A DNA stretch of 64,000 nucleotides from CAZZKF01 sp964654995 (GCA_964654995.1 CAZZKF010000004.1:1-64000); one strand, 5' to 3'. Counted from the stretch's first letter, positions 39,350-51,790 are shown. Made by a program: numbers and translations. Notes: generated from the letters alone by a model not told the origin.

Positions 39350-40015
39350 CTAACGATCTTCGGCCTTCCGGATCAGCGTATTCAGTTCGCGCCGCTGATC
39401 GCGGTTATACCCGGTTTCATCCGGGCTGTCAGAGAAAGATTCGGGCGCCGGCAGGGTCTGCTTGAGCTTCTCGAAAACCTCGCGACTGCGGCTCCGCCAG
39501 GCCTTGCGGCTGCGCGCGCTCATCCATCCTTCCGGCAGCAGGCTGACCAGCACGTCGCCGCCGACTTCGGCCCAGGGGAGCAGGCGCGAGCCGGCGGCCC
39601 AGGCCGGGCGCGTCGCCGCCGAGCCGCCGATCAGGGCGAGCAACAGATAGAGCGCGCTGATGATGAAGGCGGCCCGCAGCAGCCCGAAGACGGCCCCGGC
39701 CGAGCGGTCGAGCAGGCCGAGCACGCTGGCGCGGGCGCGCCGGCCCAGCACCCGGGCGAGGCCGGAGAGGATGAGCAGCGTGGTAACGAAAATGGTGGCG
39801 CCGGCGATGGCCCCGGCGAGAAATGCGGGAGAGACATAGTCGCCGACAAAGTCGCGGACCCGGTCGAATCCGTAAAGCGTTGCCAGAACCGCACCGACCC
39901 AGGCCCCGACCGCCAGCGTTTCACGCACGAATCCGCGGGCAAAGCCGATCACCGCAGAGATCACGACGATGGTCAGAATGGCGGCATCAAGGCCGTGAAT
40001 GGGAAGACCGAACAT
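39350..40015 (-). CDS. cvpA: CvpA-family membrane protein
   Basis: Inner-membrane protein named for colicin V production; its precise role is unsettled. The 221-residue product has four to five hydrophobic segments in the first 135 residues (ILTIVVISAVIGFARGFVRE, then others) and a soluble charged tail. It lies just upstream of purF, the usual partner, and 16 bases downstream of radA. Confidence 0.92.
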   Translation of the reverse strand: MFGLPIHGLDAAILTIVVISAVIGFARGFVRETLAVGAWVGAVLATLYGFDRVRDFVGDYVSPAFLAGAIAGATIFVTTLLILSGLARVLGRRARASVLGLLDRSAGAVFGLLRAAFIISALYLLLALIGGSAATRPAWAAGSRLLPWAEVGGDVLVSLLPEGWMSARSRKAWRSRSREVFEKLKQTLPAPESFSDSPDETGYNRDQRRELNTLIRKAEDR

Positions 40016-40031
40016 GTCTGAAACGGCTCTT

Positions 40032-41399
<1,368 letters not shown>

Positions 41400-41438
41400 G
41401 GTGCTCGCCGGGTACGAAACGGGTGAGGCGGTGTGCGT

Positions 41439-42275
41439 TCACCGTTTCAGCACCTCCATGTGGATCGGGCCTTCGGCCCGGCCGTGGATGAACTGGTCGA
41501 CATAAGGGTTGCCGCTGTGATCGATCTGATCGACGGGGCCGATCCAGATGATGCGGCCCTGGTACAGCATGCCGATCCGGTCGGCGATCTTGCGGGCGCT
41601 GGCCATGTCGTGGGTGATCGACAGCGTCGTCGCGCCGAGCTCGCGCACGCAATCGACAATCAGATCGTTGATCACATCGGCCATGATCGGGTCGAGCCCG
41701 GTCGTGGGCTCGTCGAAAAAGATGCACTCGGGCTCGGTGGCGATGGCGCGGGCCAGCCCGACGCGCTTGCGCATGCCGCCCGACAGCTCGGCCGGGCTCA
41801 GCTCCCCGACCTCCGGGCCAAGCCCGACCATGGCCAGCTTGGCAATCGCCACCTCCTTGGCCTGGCCCCGCTTCATCTTGCGCCCGGCAATCAGCCCGAA
41901 GGCGACATTTTCCCATACCGGCAGACTGTCGAACAGGGCGGCGCTCTGGAACAGCATGCCGAAGCGGGCGAGCATCCGGTCGCGCTCGCGCCCGCGCAGG
42001 CCGACCACCTCCTCGCCGTCGACGGTGATGCTCCCCGATTCGGGCCGCAACAGACCGAGAATGCACTTCAGCATCACCGACTTGCCGGTGCCCGAGCCGC
42101 CGATGATGACCACCGAGCGCCCGCGCGGAATATCGAGGTCGAGGTGATCGAGAACGATGTTGCTGCCGAACCGCTTGCACACGCCGCGCAGCCGGATCAT
42201 CGGCGCTTCGTCGGCGGCCACGTCCGGAGTGCCGGGCGCGGCGGAGACAGGGGCGGAAAGGGGGCGCTCGTTCAT
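41439..42275 (-). CDS. mlaF: Phospholipid ABC transporter ATPase MlaF
   Basis: ATP-binding subunit of a Mla-type lipid transporter that moves phospholipids between the two membranes. The 278-residue protein has an extended N-terminus, Walker A IIGGSGTGKSV, signature LSGGMRKRVGLARA and Walker B CIFFDEPTTGLDP. Its start overlaps the mlaE stop by four bases (ATGA). The substrate-binding MCE subunit (MlaD) is not adjacent; radA follows instead. Confidence 0.9.
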   Translation of the reverse strand: MNERPLSAPVSAAPGTPDVAADEAPMIRLRGVCKRFGSNIVLDHLDLDIPRGRSVVIIGGSGTGKSVMLKCILGLLRPESGSITVDGEEVVGLRGRERDRMLARFGMLFQSAALFDSLPVWENVAFGLIAGRKMKRGQAKEVAIAKLAMVGLGPEVGELSPAELSGGMRKRVGLARAIATEPECIFFDEPTTGLDPIMADVINDLIVDCVRELGATTLSITHDMASARKIADRIGMLYQGRIIWIGPVDQIDHSGNPYVDQFIHGRAEGPIHMEVLKR

Positions 42276-43051
42276 GTCGCAAAGAACATTTCGGTGATGA
42301 AATAATTGGCCACCAGGATGAGGATCGAGGCGGAGACGACGGCGTTGCGGGTCGCGCTGCCGACGCCCTGCGCCCCGCCGCGGCTGTGAAAGCCGTGGAA
42401 ACAGCCCATCAGGGCAATGATGAACCCGAACGCCGCGGCCTTGACCAGGCCGGAGAAAACATCAAGAAATTCAAGGTAATCCACCGTGTTCTTCAAGTAA
42501 CTTCCGCTGGAAAACCCGAGCTTGCTGGTGCCCACCATGTAGCCGCCCAGCACACCGATGATATCGGCGACGATGACCAGGATCGGCAGCATCAGCGTCG
42601 CCGCCACGAGGCGCGGGGCGATCAGATATTTGTACGGATTGGTGGCCAGTGTGATCAGCGCATCGATCTGTTCGGTCACCCGCATGGTGCCGATTTCGGC
42701 GGCCATGGCGGCGCTGACGCGCCCCGCGACCATCAGCCCGGCGAGCACCGGGCCCAATTCGCGGGTAATGCCGATGACGACGATGGTGGCGACCGAGCCT
42801 TCGGCCGAGAAACGCGAGCTGCCGATATAGATCTGCAAGGCCAGCACGGCACCGGTAAACAGCGCCGTCAGCCCGACCACGGGCAGCGAAAAATAGCCGA
42901 TGCTGATCATCTGGACGCCGACATGACGCACATAGACCGGTGGCGTGAACACATGCGCCAACGAGGTGCCGGCAAAGATCGCCAGGCGTCCGGCGCTTGC
43001 CAGAAACCGCAGGGTGACGCGGCCGATCAGCGCCAGAAATTGCAGCATCAC
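42272..43051 (-). CDS. mlaE: Phospholipid ABC transporter permease MlaE
   Basis: Permease subunit of the Mla-type system. The 259-residue protein has five to six hydrophobic segments and the MlaE signatures GELGPVLAGLMVAGR-like (RELGPVLAGLMVAGR) and AEIGTMRVTEQIDAL. It begins with GTG 43051 or the adjacent ATG 43048, directly after the alr stop. It is coupled to mlaF by a 4-base overlap. Confidence 0.92.
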   Translation of the reverse strand: MMLQFLALIGRVTLRFLASAGRLAIFAGTSLAHVFTPPVYVRHVGVQMISIGYFSLPVVGLTALFTGAVLALQIYIGSSRFSAEGSVATIVVIGITRELGPVLAGLMVAGRVSAAMAAEIGTMRVTEQIDALITLATNPYKYLIAPRLVAATLMLPILVIVADIIGVLGGYMVGTSKLGFSSGSYLKNTVDYLEFLDVFSGLVKAAAFGFIIALMGCFHGFHSRGGAQGVGSATRNAVVSASILILVANYFITEMFFAT

Positions 43052-44171
43052 CTAGGCCCCGCCCTTGTAAACCCGGTGGAGCCGCGGCCCGAGGCGGGTG
43101 AGAAGCTCATAGCTGACCGACCCGGCGGCGGCTGCCGCCACATCCAGCGGTATGGCACCGCCGATCAGATCGACGAGCGTGCCGGGCGCGCATTGCTCGG
43201 CGGGTATCCGGGAGACATCGAGGGTGATCAGATCCATGGAAACCCTGCCGACAATCGGGACTTTCACGCCGTCTATCGCGCCGAACCCCCGATTGCTCAA
43301 GGCCCGCAAATAGCCGTCGGCATAGCCGACACCGACGGTGGCCAGACGGCCCGGCCCGGTGATCCCGTGGGTCGCACCATAGCCAACGGTCATGGGGCTG
43401 TCAACGCGCCGCACCTGCAGGATTCTTCCTTGCAGGTGAACCACTTGCGCCATCGGATTGTCACCGTGATCGAGCGGATTTCCGCCGTAAAGGGCGATGC
43501 CGGGACGCACCATGTCGAGGTGATAGGCAGACCCCAGAAAGATGCCGCCGGAATTGGCCAGGCTCGCCGGTGCCGGCGGCAGGGATCCGCGCAGCTCGTT
43601 GAACAGGGCCAGTTGGCGGGCATTCATCTCGTGATCCGGCTCGTCCGAGCAGGCCAGATGGCTCATCACCCAGGTGAGCATCACTCCTTCGAGGCGGTTT
43701 GGCTCAGCGGCCAGCGCCCGGGCATCCTCGGGCGTCAGCCCCAGCCGGTTCATGCCGGTGTCGAGGTGGAGGACGCCGGCCAGCGGGGTCTCGCGGCGGC
43801 GCGAAAACGCCGCCCACAGATCGATCTGGGCCGGATCGTTCAACACCGGCGTCAGCCCGAGGCCGGCGAAATCGGCCTCGGTGCCGGCGGTCGGGCCGGT
43901 GAGCACATGAATTTCCGCCTGCGGCAGGATCTCGCGCAGCCGCGCCCCTTCCTCGAGGTCGGCAACCAGAAAGATCCGGCAGCCGGCAGCGCTGAGCGCG
44001 CGCGCCACCGGGGCCAGCCCCAGGCCATAGGCATCGGCCTTCACCGCCGCCGAGCACAGGGCCGGGGCGGCACGTTCGGCGAGCGCCCGGTAGTTGGCGC
44101 GCAGGGCATCGAGGTCAATGGTGAGGATGCCGCCCGCTGTCGCAGCCTTCAACCGTTCGCGGGAAGGGCGG

Positions 44172-44185
<14 letters not shown>
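43052..44185 (-). CDS. alr: Alanine racemase
   Basis: PLP enzyme making D-alanine for peptidoglycan. The 377-residue product has the PLP lysine K49 in AVKADAYGLG and the catalytic Tyr in VGYGATHG, with HLDTGMNRLG between. I start at ATG 44185, which overlaps the last 14 bases of dnaB. The frame stays open much further upstream but that part is antisense-free shadow inside dnaB. mlaE follows immediately. Confidence 0.94.
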
Positions 44186-45689
<1,504 letters not shown>

Positions 45690-45771
45690 GCTTTGCCATT
45701 AGCAACGGATCGCGCCCGCGTGCAAGGCAAAAGTTATACCGGCCTGTGAACGACGGGGATAACCTGGCCGG

Positions 45772-46998
45772 TCAGGCGGCATCCGAGCGTGGAATGGCCT
45801 GGGCGTGCTCCCATTCATAGATGTAGTCGCGGGTGCGCGGCACTGCCTGTTTGTGCTTGGCCAGCTGGATCTGATAAACGAGCTGGTCGCCGTGCCGGAA
45901 GGTGGCCTCGCAGGCGGCGAGATAGAAGTCCCACATCCGGCAGAAGCGCTCGTCGTAGATCTCCCGGATCTCGTCGCGGTTGGCGTTGAAGCGGGCCCGC
46001 CAGGCCTTGAGCGTATCGGCATAGTGCAGGCCCAGGGTTTCGATGTCGGTCATCACCAGGCCGCTGGCCTCGATCGCCTCGGCCACCTCGGACAAGGCCG
46101 GACAGTAACCGCCCGGGAAGATGTACTTGCGAATCCACGGATCGGTCGCGCCCGGGCCGTCGGCCCGCGCAATGGTGTGAATGAGCGCCACGCCGTCGTC
46201 CTCGAGCAGCTTGGCGACGGTTGCGAAAAAGCGGTGCAGATGCGGGGCGCCGACATGCTCGAGCATGCCGACCGAGACGATTCGATCGAACCGGCCGCTC
46301 ACCTGGCGATAATCCTGGAGGCGAAACTCGACTTTGGGCTCGAGCCCGGCCGCCTTGGCGCGGGCCTGCGAGACCTTGAGCTGCTCCGTCGACAGCGTCA
46401 CGCCGGTGACCCGGCAGCCGGCGACATCGGCAAGATAGAGGTCGAGGCCACCCCAGCCGCTGCCGATATCCAGCACCGTCTGCCCCGGGGCAAGCAGCAG
46501 TTTGGCGGCGATATGCCGTTTCTTCAGGGCCTGGGCAGTGTCGAGATCCTCGTCGGCGGTCGGAAAATAGGCGCAGGAATACTGGCGGTCGGCATCCAGG
46601 AACAGCTCATAAAGGCGGTCCGAGAGGTCGTAATGATGGGCAACATTGCGACGCGCCCGGCCTACCGGATTGTATTGCGCCAGCCAGCGGAACGCCCGGC
46701 CAATCCGCGCCGCCATCCGGAACGGGCCATGTGCGGCCAGGCGGTGGCGGTTGCGCACGGCCCAGTCGAGAAAATCGTAAACATCGCCGTTCTCGACCGT
46801 AAAGGTGCCGTTCATGAACGCCTCGCCGACCACCAGCGAGGGGTTGAAAGGCAGCTTCCAGGCCACCCACGGGTCGTGAATTCGAACCGTGACTTCGGGG
46901 CCGGGCTCGCCTTCGAAGCGGTGGAAGACGCCCTTGGAGTCAATCAGATTGAGGGTGCCGATCTCGACAAAGGCGCGCAGGAACCACGGTAGAAACAT
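45772..46998 (-). CDS. cfa: Cyclopropane-fatty-acyl-phospholipid synthase
   Basis: AdoMet-dependent enzyme that adds a methylene bridge to unsaturated acyl chains in membrane lipids. The 408-residue protein has the N-terminal lipid-binding region, NVAHHYDLSDRLYELFLD, the AdoMet motif VLDIGSGWGGL and the C-terminal GLHYADTLKAWRARF segment typical of CFA synthases. The start ATG 46998 follows GGGAGAGG. It lies upstream of dnaB with an 82-base gap. The 235-base spacer to rplI shows no further gene. Confidence 0.92.
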   Translation of the reverse strand: MFLPWFLRAFVEIGTLNLIDSKGVFHRFEGEPGPEVTVRIHDPWVAWKLPFNPSLVVGEAFMNGTFTVENGDVYDFLDWAVRNRHRLAAHGPFRMAARIGRAFRWLAQYNPVGRARRNVAHHYDLSDRLYELFLDADRQYSCAYFPTADEDLDTAQALKKRHIAAKLLLAPGQTVLDIGSGWGGLDLYLADVAGCRVTGVTLSTEQLKVSQARAKAAGLEPKVEFRLQDYRQVSGRFDRIVSVGMLEHVGAPHLHRFFATVAKLLEDDGVALIHTIARADGPGATDPWIRKYIFPGGYCPALSEVAEAIEASGLVMTDIETLGLHYADTLKAWRARFNANRDEIREIYDERFCRMWDFYLAACEATFRHGDQLVYQIQLAKHKQAVPRTRDYIYEWEHAQAIPRSDAA

Positions 46999-47233
46999 CG
47001 AACCTCTCCCTGGTTACGCGAGCTGCGGTCAGGAGCTGACGATGTCCAGTGACCCGATCACCCGCTCCCCCGGCCCGGCTGGTCGAAAGGTTAAGTGTAT
47101 CAGACATAAGGAGCCTTCGGAACCAGTGCAAGGCGAGTCGCCGACAATAATCACTGATGTGCGCGGAATCGTCGCAACCGGAAAGCCGGCCAGTATCGCC
47201 CGAGGAACTTGGCGGCGGACTTGGGAGACGGAC

Positions 47234-47890
47234 TTAGGAAGCGGGCTTGCCTGCCTCTGCAGTGTCGCTCGACTCGCCTGCCTCCGGCGATTCCGGCGAA
47301 GGCGGGGTTTCGTCTTCCCCGGCCTCGTCCTCGACCAGTTCGGCGACTGCTTCCTCGGCCAGTTCCTTGCTCTCGAAGAAGGCTTCGGCCGCCGCCACCT
47401 GTTCGCTCTTGCCGTCGTGCAGGTCGATCTGGCGTTCGGCCTCCTCGCGCGAACGGGCGACGCTGATCCGCACCGTCGCCACGACTTCCGGGTGCAGCGC
47501 GATCTTTACCTCGAACACGCCAAGGGTCTTGATCGGACGATCCAGCATGACCTGGCGGCGTTCGACCATGAATCCCATGGCTGCCAGCTCTTCGACGATG
47601 TCGCGATTGCTCACCGAACCGTAGAGCTGGCCGTTCTCTCCGGCCTGGCGCAGCACCGTGCAGGACTGACCATCGAGCTTGGCGCCCACCGCTTCCGCCT
47701 CCTGGCGGCGCTCGAGATTGCGGGCCTCGAGCTCACTGCGGCGCGATTCGAACAGGCGGCGGTTTTCCTCGGTCGCCCGCAGCGCCTTGTTCTGGGGCAG
47801 CAGGAAGTTGCGGGCGTAGCCGTCCTTGACGGTGACCACATCGCCCATCTGGCCCAGCTTTTCAATCCGCTCCAACAGAATGACGTCCAT
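47234..47890 (-). CDS. rplI: 50S ribosomal protein L9
   Basis: Ribosomal protein that binds 23S rRNA near the L1 stalk. The 218-residue product has the N-terminal domain (MDVILLERIEKLGQMGDVV, GYARNFLLPQNKA), the long connecting helix and the C-terminal domain. An acidic tail of about 60 residues (VAELVEDEAGEDETPPSPE and onward) makes it longer than the usual 150. The start ATG 47890 follows AGGAGA. It is last in the rpsF-rpsR-DUF2232-rplI operon. Confidence 0.96.
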   Translation of the reverse strand: MDVILLERIEKLGQMGDVVTVKDGYARNFLLPQNKALRATEENRRLFESRRSELEARNLERRQEAEAVGAKLDGQSCTVLRQAGENGQLYGSVSNRDIVEELAAMGFMVERRQVMLDRPIKTLGVFEVKIALHPEVVATVRISVARSREEAERQIDLHDGKSEQVAAAEAFFESKELAEEAVAELVEDEAGEDETPPSPESPEAGESSDTAEAGKPAS

Positions 47891-47900
47891 CACAGTTCTC

Positions 47901-48866
47901 CTAACCGCCGGCGCTTGGTCCCAGGCGCTCCCGCAGCCCGGTCCATTGCTGCACCAGTCCCAAAATCGCAATCAGAATCGCCGGCCATGCCAGCATCACC
48001 AGAGCCAGGTAAAACAGTGCCAGCAGGCCGATCCGCCCCGGGCTTCGGGCGGCAAAAGCATGTACCACGCTGAGGCCCAGCAGAAAATAGGCAAACAACC
48101 CGATCACCGCCAATGCCATCGCCACCGCGCCGATGTTGCCGGGCAGCCACGAAGCGATCAGGGTTGCGCCGGTGAACCAGGCGAGGCCGGCTGGCAGATC
48201 GAGCCGGCGAAAATCCGGGCTCGGGCGGAGATTGTGCCGGGAGCGTACCAGAAGAGCCTGGCCGAGCACGCCGTTGATCACCATGAAGGTGAGCCACACC
48301 ACCGCCAGAATGGCCGGCATCGCCGGCGCCAGCCCGGGAATGACCCGGCGCAGCGCCGTGATCAGCGCCTGATTGTCGGGGGTTTCCTGTATCCGGCCGG
48401 CGAACCCCTCGAGAGCAGTGCGCACAGCCCCGATCAGCCCCCCTTCGTGGCCGGCGAACAGGACCGCAGCGCCGAGCACCAGCACGGCGGCGATCCCGCA
48501 CAGCCGGACCAGCAGCAGGCCCGGCGGGTACCATTCGGTTGAACCCTCCGCGGTGGTTCGGTTGAGCAGCGCCCAGCGGCTCAACAAATAAGGCGCGGCT
48601 CCGGTGAGCGCCAGAAAGATCAATCCTTCCGATGACCGCGAGGTTCCCTCGGCGTCGATCATCAGTGGCATCAGCGCCACCACCGCGGCGGCGATCAGGG
48701 TGGCAAGACCGGCGGCCAGCGGGGCCAGCCCGAGACCGCTCATGAACAACGGCAGCGGCGCCAGATTGGACAGCATCGCCGCGCCCGGGGTGCCGGCCAT
48801 GGCGGCCAGATAGAGGCCGGCGCTGGCCAGCCCCGCGATCGCCGTCAGAAGGGCGAAGCTGGACAT
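47901..48866 (-). CDS. DUF2232 membrane protein
   Basis: Polytopic inner-membrane protein of 321 residues with about eight hydrophobic segments, of the DUF2232/YybS-like family. Its function is not established. Its place between rpsR and rplI is typical of Alphaproteobacteria. I start at ATG 48866, with CCGGAGAAAG upstream; the longer open frame extends antisense-free into rpsR and is not likely to be coding. It ends 10 bases before rplI. Confidence 0.85.
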   Translation of the reverse strand: MSSFALLTAIAGLASAGLYLAAMAGTPGAAMLSNLAPLPLFMSGLGLAPLAAGLATLIAAAVVALMPLMIDAEGTSRSSEGLIFLALTGAAPYLLSRWALLNRTTAEGSTEWYPPGLLLVRLCGIAAVLVLGAAVLFAGHEGGLIGAVRTALEGFAGRIQETPDNQALITALRRVIPGLAPAMPAILAVVWLTFMVINGVLGQALLVRSRHNLRPSPDFRRLDLPAGLAWFTGATLIASWLPGNIGAVAMALAVIGLFAYFLLGLSVVHAFAARSPGRIGLLALFYLALVMLAWPAILIAILGLVQQWTGLRERLGPSAGG

Positions 48867-48931
48867 GATGGCGTGTCTTTCTCCGGCGCACAGTGCGGTC
48901 AGCGGACCGCTCGAACCCGACCGTCGGGCCC

Positions 48932-49195
48932 TCAGCGGACCAGGAACGGCAGCAGCGCAAGATTGCGCGCCCGCTTGATCGCTTTCGCCAGCTCCCGCTG
49001 CTTCTTGGAAGAAACGGCGGTGATCCGGCTGGGCACGATCTTGCCACGCTCGGAAATATAGCGCGACAGAAGCTTGACGTCCTTGTAGTCGATCTTCGGC
49101 GCGTTCGGGCCGGTAAACGGGCAGGTCTTGCGCCGGCGAAAGAACGGGCGCCGGGCCGGCTCGAAGGACCGGCCGCCTGGCTTGGCTTCGCTCAT
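48932..49195 (-). CDS. rpsR: 30S ribosomal protein S18
   Basis: Small-subunit protein that pairs with S6 on the platform. The 87-residue product has the family core RRKTCPFTG, YKDVKLLSRYISERGKI and SRITAVSSKKQRELAKAIKRAR. Its start overlaps the rpsF stop by four bases (ATGA). Confidence 0.97.
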   Translation of the reverse strand: MSEAKPGGRSFEPARRPFFRRRKTCPFTGPNAPKIDYKDVKLLSRYISERGKIVPSRITAVSSKKQRELAKAIKRARNLALLPFLVR

Positions 49196-49683
49196 GTCTC
49201 ATCTCCCGACTTTGCGGCCGGTGGCGTGTCGGCGGCCTTGTCCTTGGCCTCTTCACTGGCGGCCGGAGCCGCCGGGGCAGCCTCGGCCTTCGGGGCTTCG
49301 GCCCGGTCGCGCGGCCGCGGGCCGCCGCGATCACCGCGATGACCGCGGCCATCACGGGACGATTTCGCCCGCATCATCGCCGACGGGCCATCTTCCAGCT
49401 CATCGACGCGCACCGTCATATAGCGCAGGATGTCGTCGTTGAGGCGCTCCTGGCGCTCGAGTTCCTGAACCGCCTCATGCGGCGTATCCAGGTTCATCAG
49501 TACGTAATGGCCCTTGCGGTTCTTCCTGATCCGATAGGCCAGCGTGCGCAGGCCCCAGGTTTCGGTCTTGGTGACCTTGCCGCCGCCCTTTTCGATGATC
49601 TCGGCGAACTGCTGGGCCATATCGGCCACGTGCTGGGACGAAATGTCCTGGCGCGCGATGAAAATATGCTCGTAGTAAGGCAT
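49192..49683 (-). CDS. rpsF: 30S ribosomal protein S6
   Basis: Platform protein paired with S18. The 163-residue product has the S6 core (YYEHIFIARQDISSQHV, KTETWGLRTLAYRIRKNRKGHYV) and a long Arg/Ala/Glu-rich tail (about residues 105-163) beyond the usual 95-100 residues. The start ATG 49683 lies 13 bases after AAGGAG. It is first in the operon; a promoter at 49794-49821 gives a leader of about 100 bases. Confidence 0.96.
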   Translation of the reverse strand: MPYYEHIFIARQDISSQHVADMAQQFAEIIEKGGGKVTKTETWGLRTLAYRIRKNRKGHYVLMNLDTPHEAVQELERQERLNDDILRYMTVRVDELEDGPSAMMRAKSSRDGRGHRGDRGGPRPRDRAEAPKAEAAPAAPAASEEAKDKAADTPPAAKSGDET

Positions 49684-49793
49684 GGAACAGCGCACTCCTT
49701 CTGGCTGTTGGGTGCCCGGTGCTGCGCCGGTTTCGGCGATCAGCAGTCACGGGCTCAGCCGGCATTGCCGGCAAGGAGTTTCAAAGGCGGCGC

Positions 49794-49821
49794 ACTATAC
49801 ATCATCTGGCGGCCTGTGCAA
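49794..49821 (-). promoter_or_regulatory. Promoter of the rpsF operon
   Basis: On the minus strand TTGCAC (49821-49816) and TATAGT (49799-49794) are 16 bases apart. The leader between here and rpsF contains the hairpin GCCGGC-AAT-GCCGGC (about 49759-49773), a possible site for S6:S18 feedback. Confidence 0.55.
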
Positions 49822-49845
49822 GCCCGTAGAGGTGGATTCGAGCGC

Positions 49846-49868
49846 TTGACAGGGGGCGGCATGCAGGC
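49846..49868 (+). promoter_or_regulatory. Candidate -35 region for fabD
   Basis: A perfect TTGACA (49846-49851) is followed after 17 bases by the weak -10 TTTCTT. It lies about 80 bases before fabD and diverges from the rpsF promoter. Only the -35 is convincing. Confidence 0.35.
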
Positions 49869-49928
49869 TTTCTTTGCGCCCGGGACAGGGCGGCCCGAAA
49901 GCGGCCGCCGGAACGGGAGCAACACGCG

Positions 49929-50870
49929 GTGACACGAGCCTTTGTCTTTCCCGGTCAGGGCAGCCAGGCGGTGGGCATGGGCCAGGCGCTGGCCGAGGCC
50001 TTTGTGAGCGCCCGCGAGGTGTTCGAAGAGGTCGACGAGGCCCTCAAGCAGCATCTCTCGAAGCTGATGTTCGAGGGCCCGGATGACGAGCTGCGGCTGA
50101 CCGAAAATGCCCAGCCGGCACTGATGGCGGTGAGCCTGGCGGCGCTGCGCGTCATCACCCGCGACGGCGGCATGGATTTGCCGGCCAACGTGGCAATGGT
50201 CGCCGGCCACAGCCTCGGCGAATATTCGGCGCTGGCGGCGGCCGGTGCCCTCGAGGTGGCCGAGGCGGCGCGGCTGCTCAAGCGCCGCGGCCAGGCGATG
50301 CAGCGCGCCGTGCCGGTGGGCGAGGGGGCGATGGCGGCGCTGCTCGGCATCGACTGGGAAACCGCGCTTCAGGTGGCGGCCGATGCGGCCGAGGACGGGG
50401 TCTGCGAGGCGGCCAATGACAACGCGCCCGGCCAGGTGGTGATCAGCGGCCACCGGGCGGCGGTCGAACGGGCGATCGACATTGCCCGCGGGCGCGGCGC
50501 CAAACGCGGCGTGCTGCTGCCGGTCAGCGCCCCCTTTCACTGCAAGCTGATGGCGCCGGCGGCCGAGGAAATGGAAGAGGCGCTGGGTGAAGCCGAAATC
50601 GCGACGCCGGCGGTGCCGGTGGTCGCCAATGTGACCGCCCGGCCGGTCACCGAGCCGGACGAGATCCGCCGGCTTCTGGTCGAGCAGGTGACGGCCGCCG
50701 TGCGCTGGCGCGAAAGTGTCGAGTACATGGTCGAGGCCGGCGTCGATACGCTGGTCGAGATCGGCGCCGGCAAGGTGCTCTCGGGCCTCGCCCGGCGCAT
50801 CCATCGTGATCTGGCGGCGGTCAGCATCGGTACGCCCGAGGACATCGAGGCCTTTTTCGCCTCCCTGTAA
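49929..50870 (+). CDS. fabD: Malonyl-CoA:ACP transacylase
   Basis: Loads malonyl groups onto acyl carrier protein. The 313-residue protein has the start FVFPGQGSQAVGMG and the nucleophile S95 in GHSLGEYSAL, with the catalytic His in VSAPFHCKLM. The start is GTG 49929 behind GGGAGCAACACGC. It opens the fabD-fabG-acpP-fabF cluster in canonical order. Confidence 0.97.
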   Translation: MTRAFVFPGQGSQAVGMGQALAEAFVSAREVFEEVDEALKQHLSKLMFEGPDDELRLTENAQPALMAVSLAALRVITRDGGMDLPANVAMVAGHSLGEYSALAAAGALEVAEAARLLKRRGQAMQRAVPVGEGAMAALLGIDWETALQVAADAAEDGVCEAANDNAPGQVVISGHRAAVERAIDIARGRGAKRGVLLPVSAPFHCKLMAPAAEEMEEALGEAEIATPAVPVVANVTARPVTEPDEIRRLLVEQVTAAVRWRESVEYMVEAGVDTLVEIGAGKVLSGLARRIHRDLAAVSIGTPEDIEAFFASL

Positions 50871-50909
50871 TCGGGCGGGGCGACGCAGGCGGTCAAGGAA
50901 GGGAATCCC

Positions 50910-51647
50910 ATGTTCAATCTCAGCGGAAAATCGGCGCTGGTCACCGGCGCCTCGGGTGGAATCGGTGCTGCGATTGCCAGAACCTTGCATGCCGCGGGAG
51001 CAACGGTTGCGCTCTCCGGCACCCGCGAAGAGGCGCTGGCGGCCGTAGCCGAGACCCTTGGCGAGCGGGTCCATGTGGTGCCTTGCGATCTCGGTGACCG
51101 GGCCGCCGTGGCGGCGCTGCCGGCCCGTGCCGAAGAGGCGATGGGCCGGATCGACATTCTGGTCAACAATGCCGGGGTGACCCGCGACCGGCTGGCCGTG
51201 CGCATGAAGCTCGAGGACTGGGACCGGGTGCTCGCGGTCAATCTGACCGCTGCCTTCCAGCTTGCCCAGGCGGTTCTGCCGGGCATGATGAAACACCGCT
51301 GGGGGCGGATCATCGGCATTTCCTCGATCATCGGGGTGACCGGCAATCCCGGCCAGACCAATTACGCGGCGTCGAAAGCCGGCATGATCGGCATGAGCAA
51401 GGCGTTGGCCCAGGAAGTGGCAAGCCGCGGGATCACCGTGAACTGCATCGCGCCGGGCTTCATTGCCACGCCGATGACCGAAGTTCTGCCCGAGAAGCTG
51501 CGCGACAAATTGTGCGAGAAGATTCCCGCCGGCATGTTCGGCACGCCCGACGATATCGCCGCTGCGGCTGTTTATCTGGCCAGCGACGAAGCCGGTTACG
51601 TGACCGGGCAGACCTTGCATGTGAACGGTGGAATGGCCATGATCTGA
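50910..51647 (+). CDS. fabG: 3-oxoacyl-ACP reductase
   Basis: NADPH-dependent first reduction of the elongation cycle. The 245-residue SDR has ALVTGASGGIGAAIA, the LVNNAGVTRDRL motif, catalytic Ser in GISSIIGVTGNPGQ and YAASKAG, and ends VTGQTLHVNGGMAMI as FabG proteins do. The start ATG 50910 follows AAGGAAGGGA. fabD lies 39 bases upstream. Confidence 0.97.
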   Translation: MFNLSGKSALVTGASGGIGAAIARTLHAAGATVALSGTREEALAAVAETLGERVHVVPCDLGDRAAVAALPARAEEAMGRIDILVNNAGVTRDRLAVRMKLEDWDRVLAVNLTAAFQLAQAVLPGMMKHRWGRIIGISSIIGVTGNPGQTNYAASKAGMIGMSKALAQEVASRGITVNCIAPGFIATPMTEVLPEKLRDKLCEKIPAGMFGTPDDIAAAAVYLASDEAGYVTGQTLHVNGGMAMI

Positions 51648-51790
51648 AAGGTCCGAGTCGGGCCGGGGGGATTCTGGTCAAGGCCGGAAAAGTGTGATAG
51701 GGAGTTGCGCAAACGGGGTGCTCCGCGTTGGCCCGGGCTGTCCGGGTTCGGAAATGTCGTTGAATTACCATAGCTTAAAGGATAGCTGCC

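Noticed and set aside
47010..47233. Small gene between cfa and rplI
   Set aside because: Open frames here are short, lack ribosome-binding sites and have no recognisable product.
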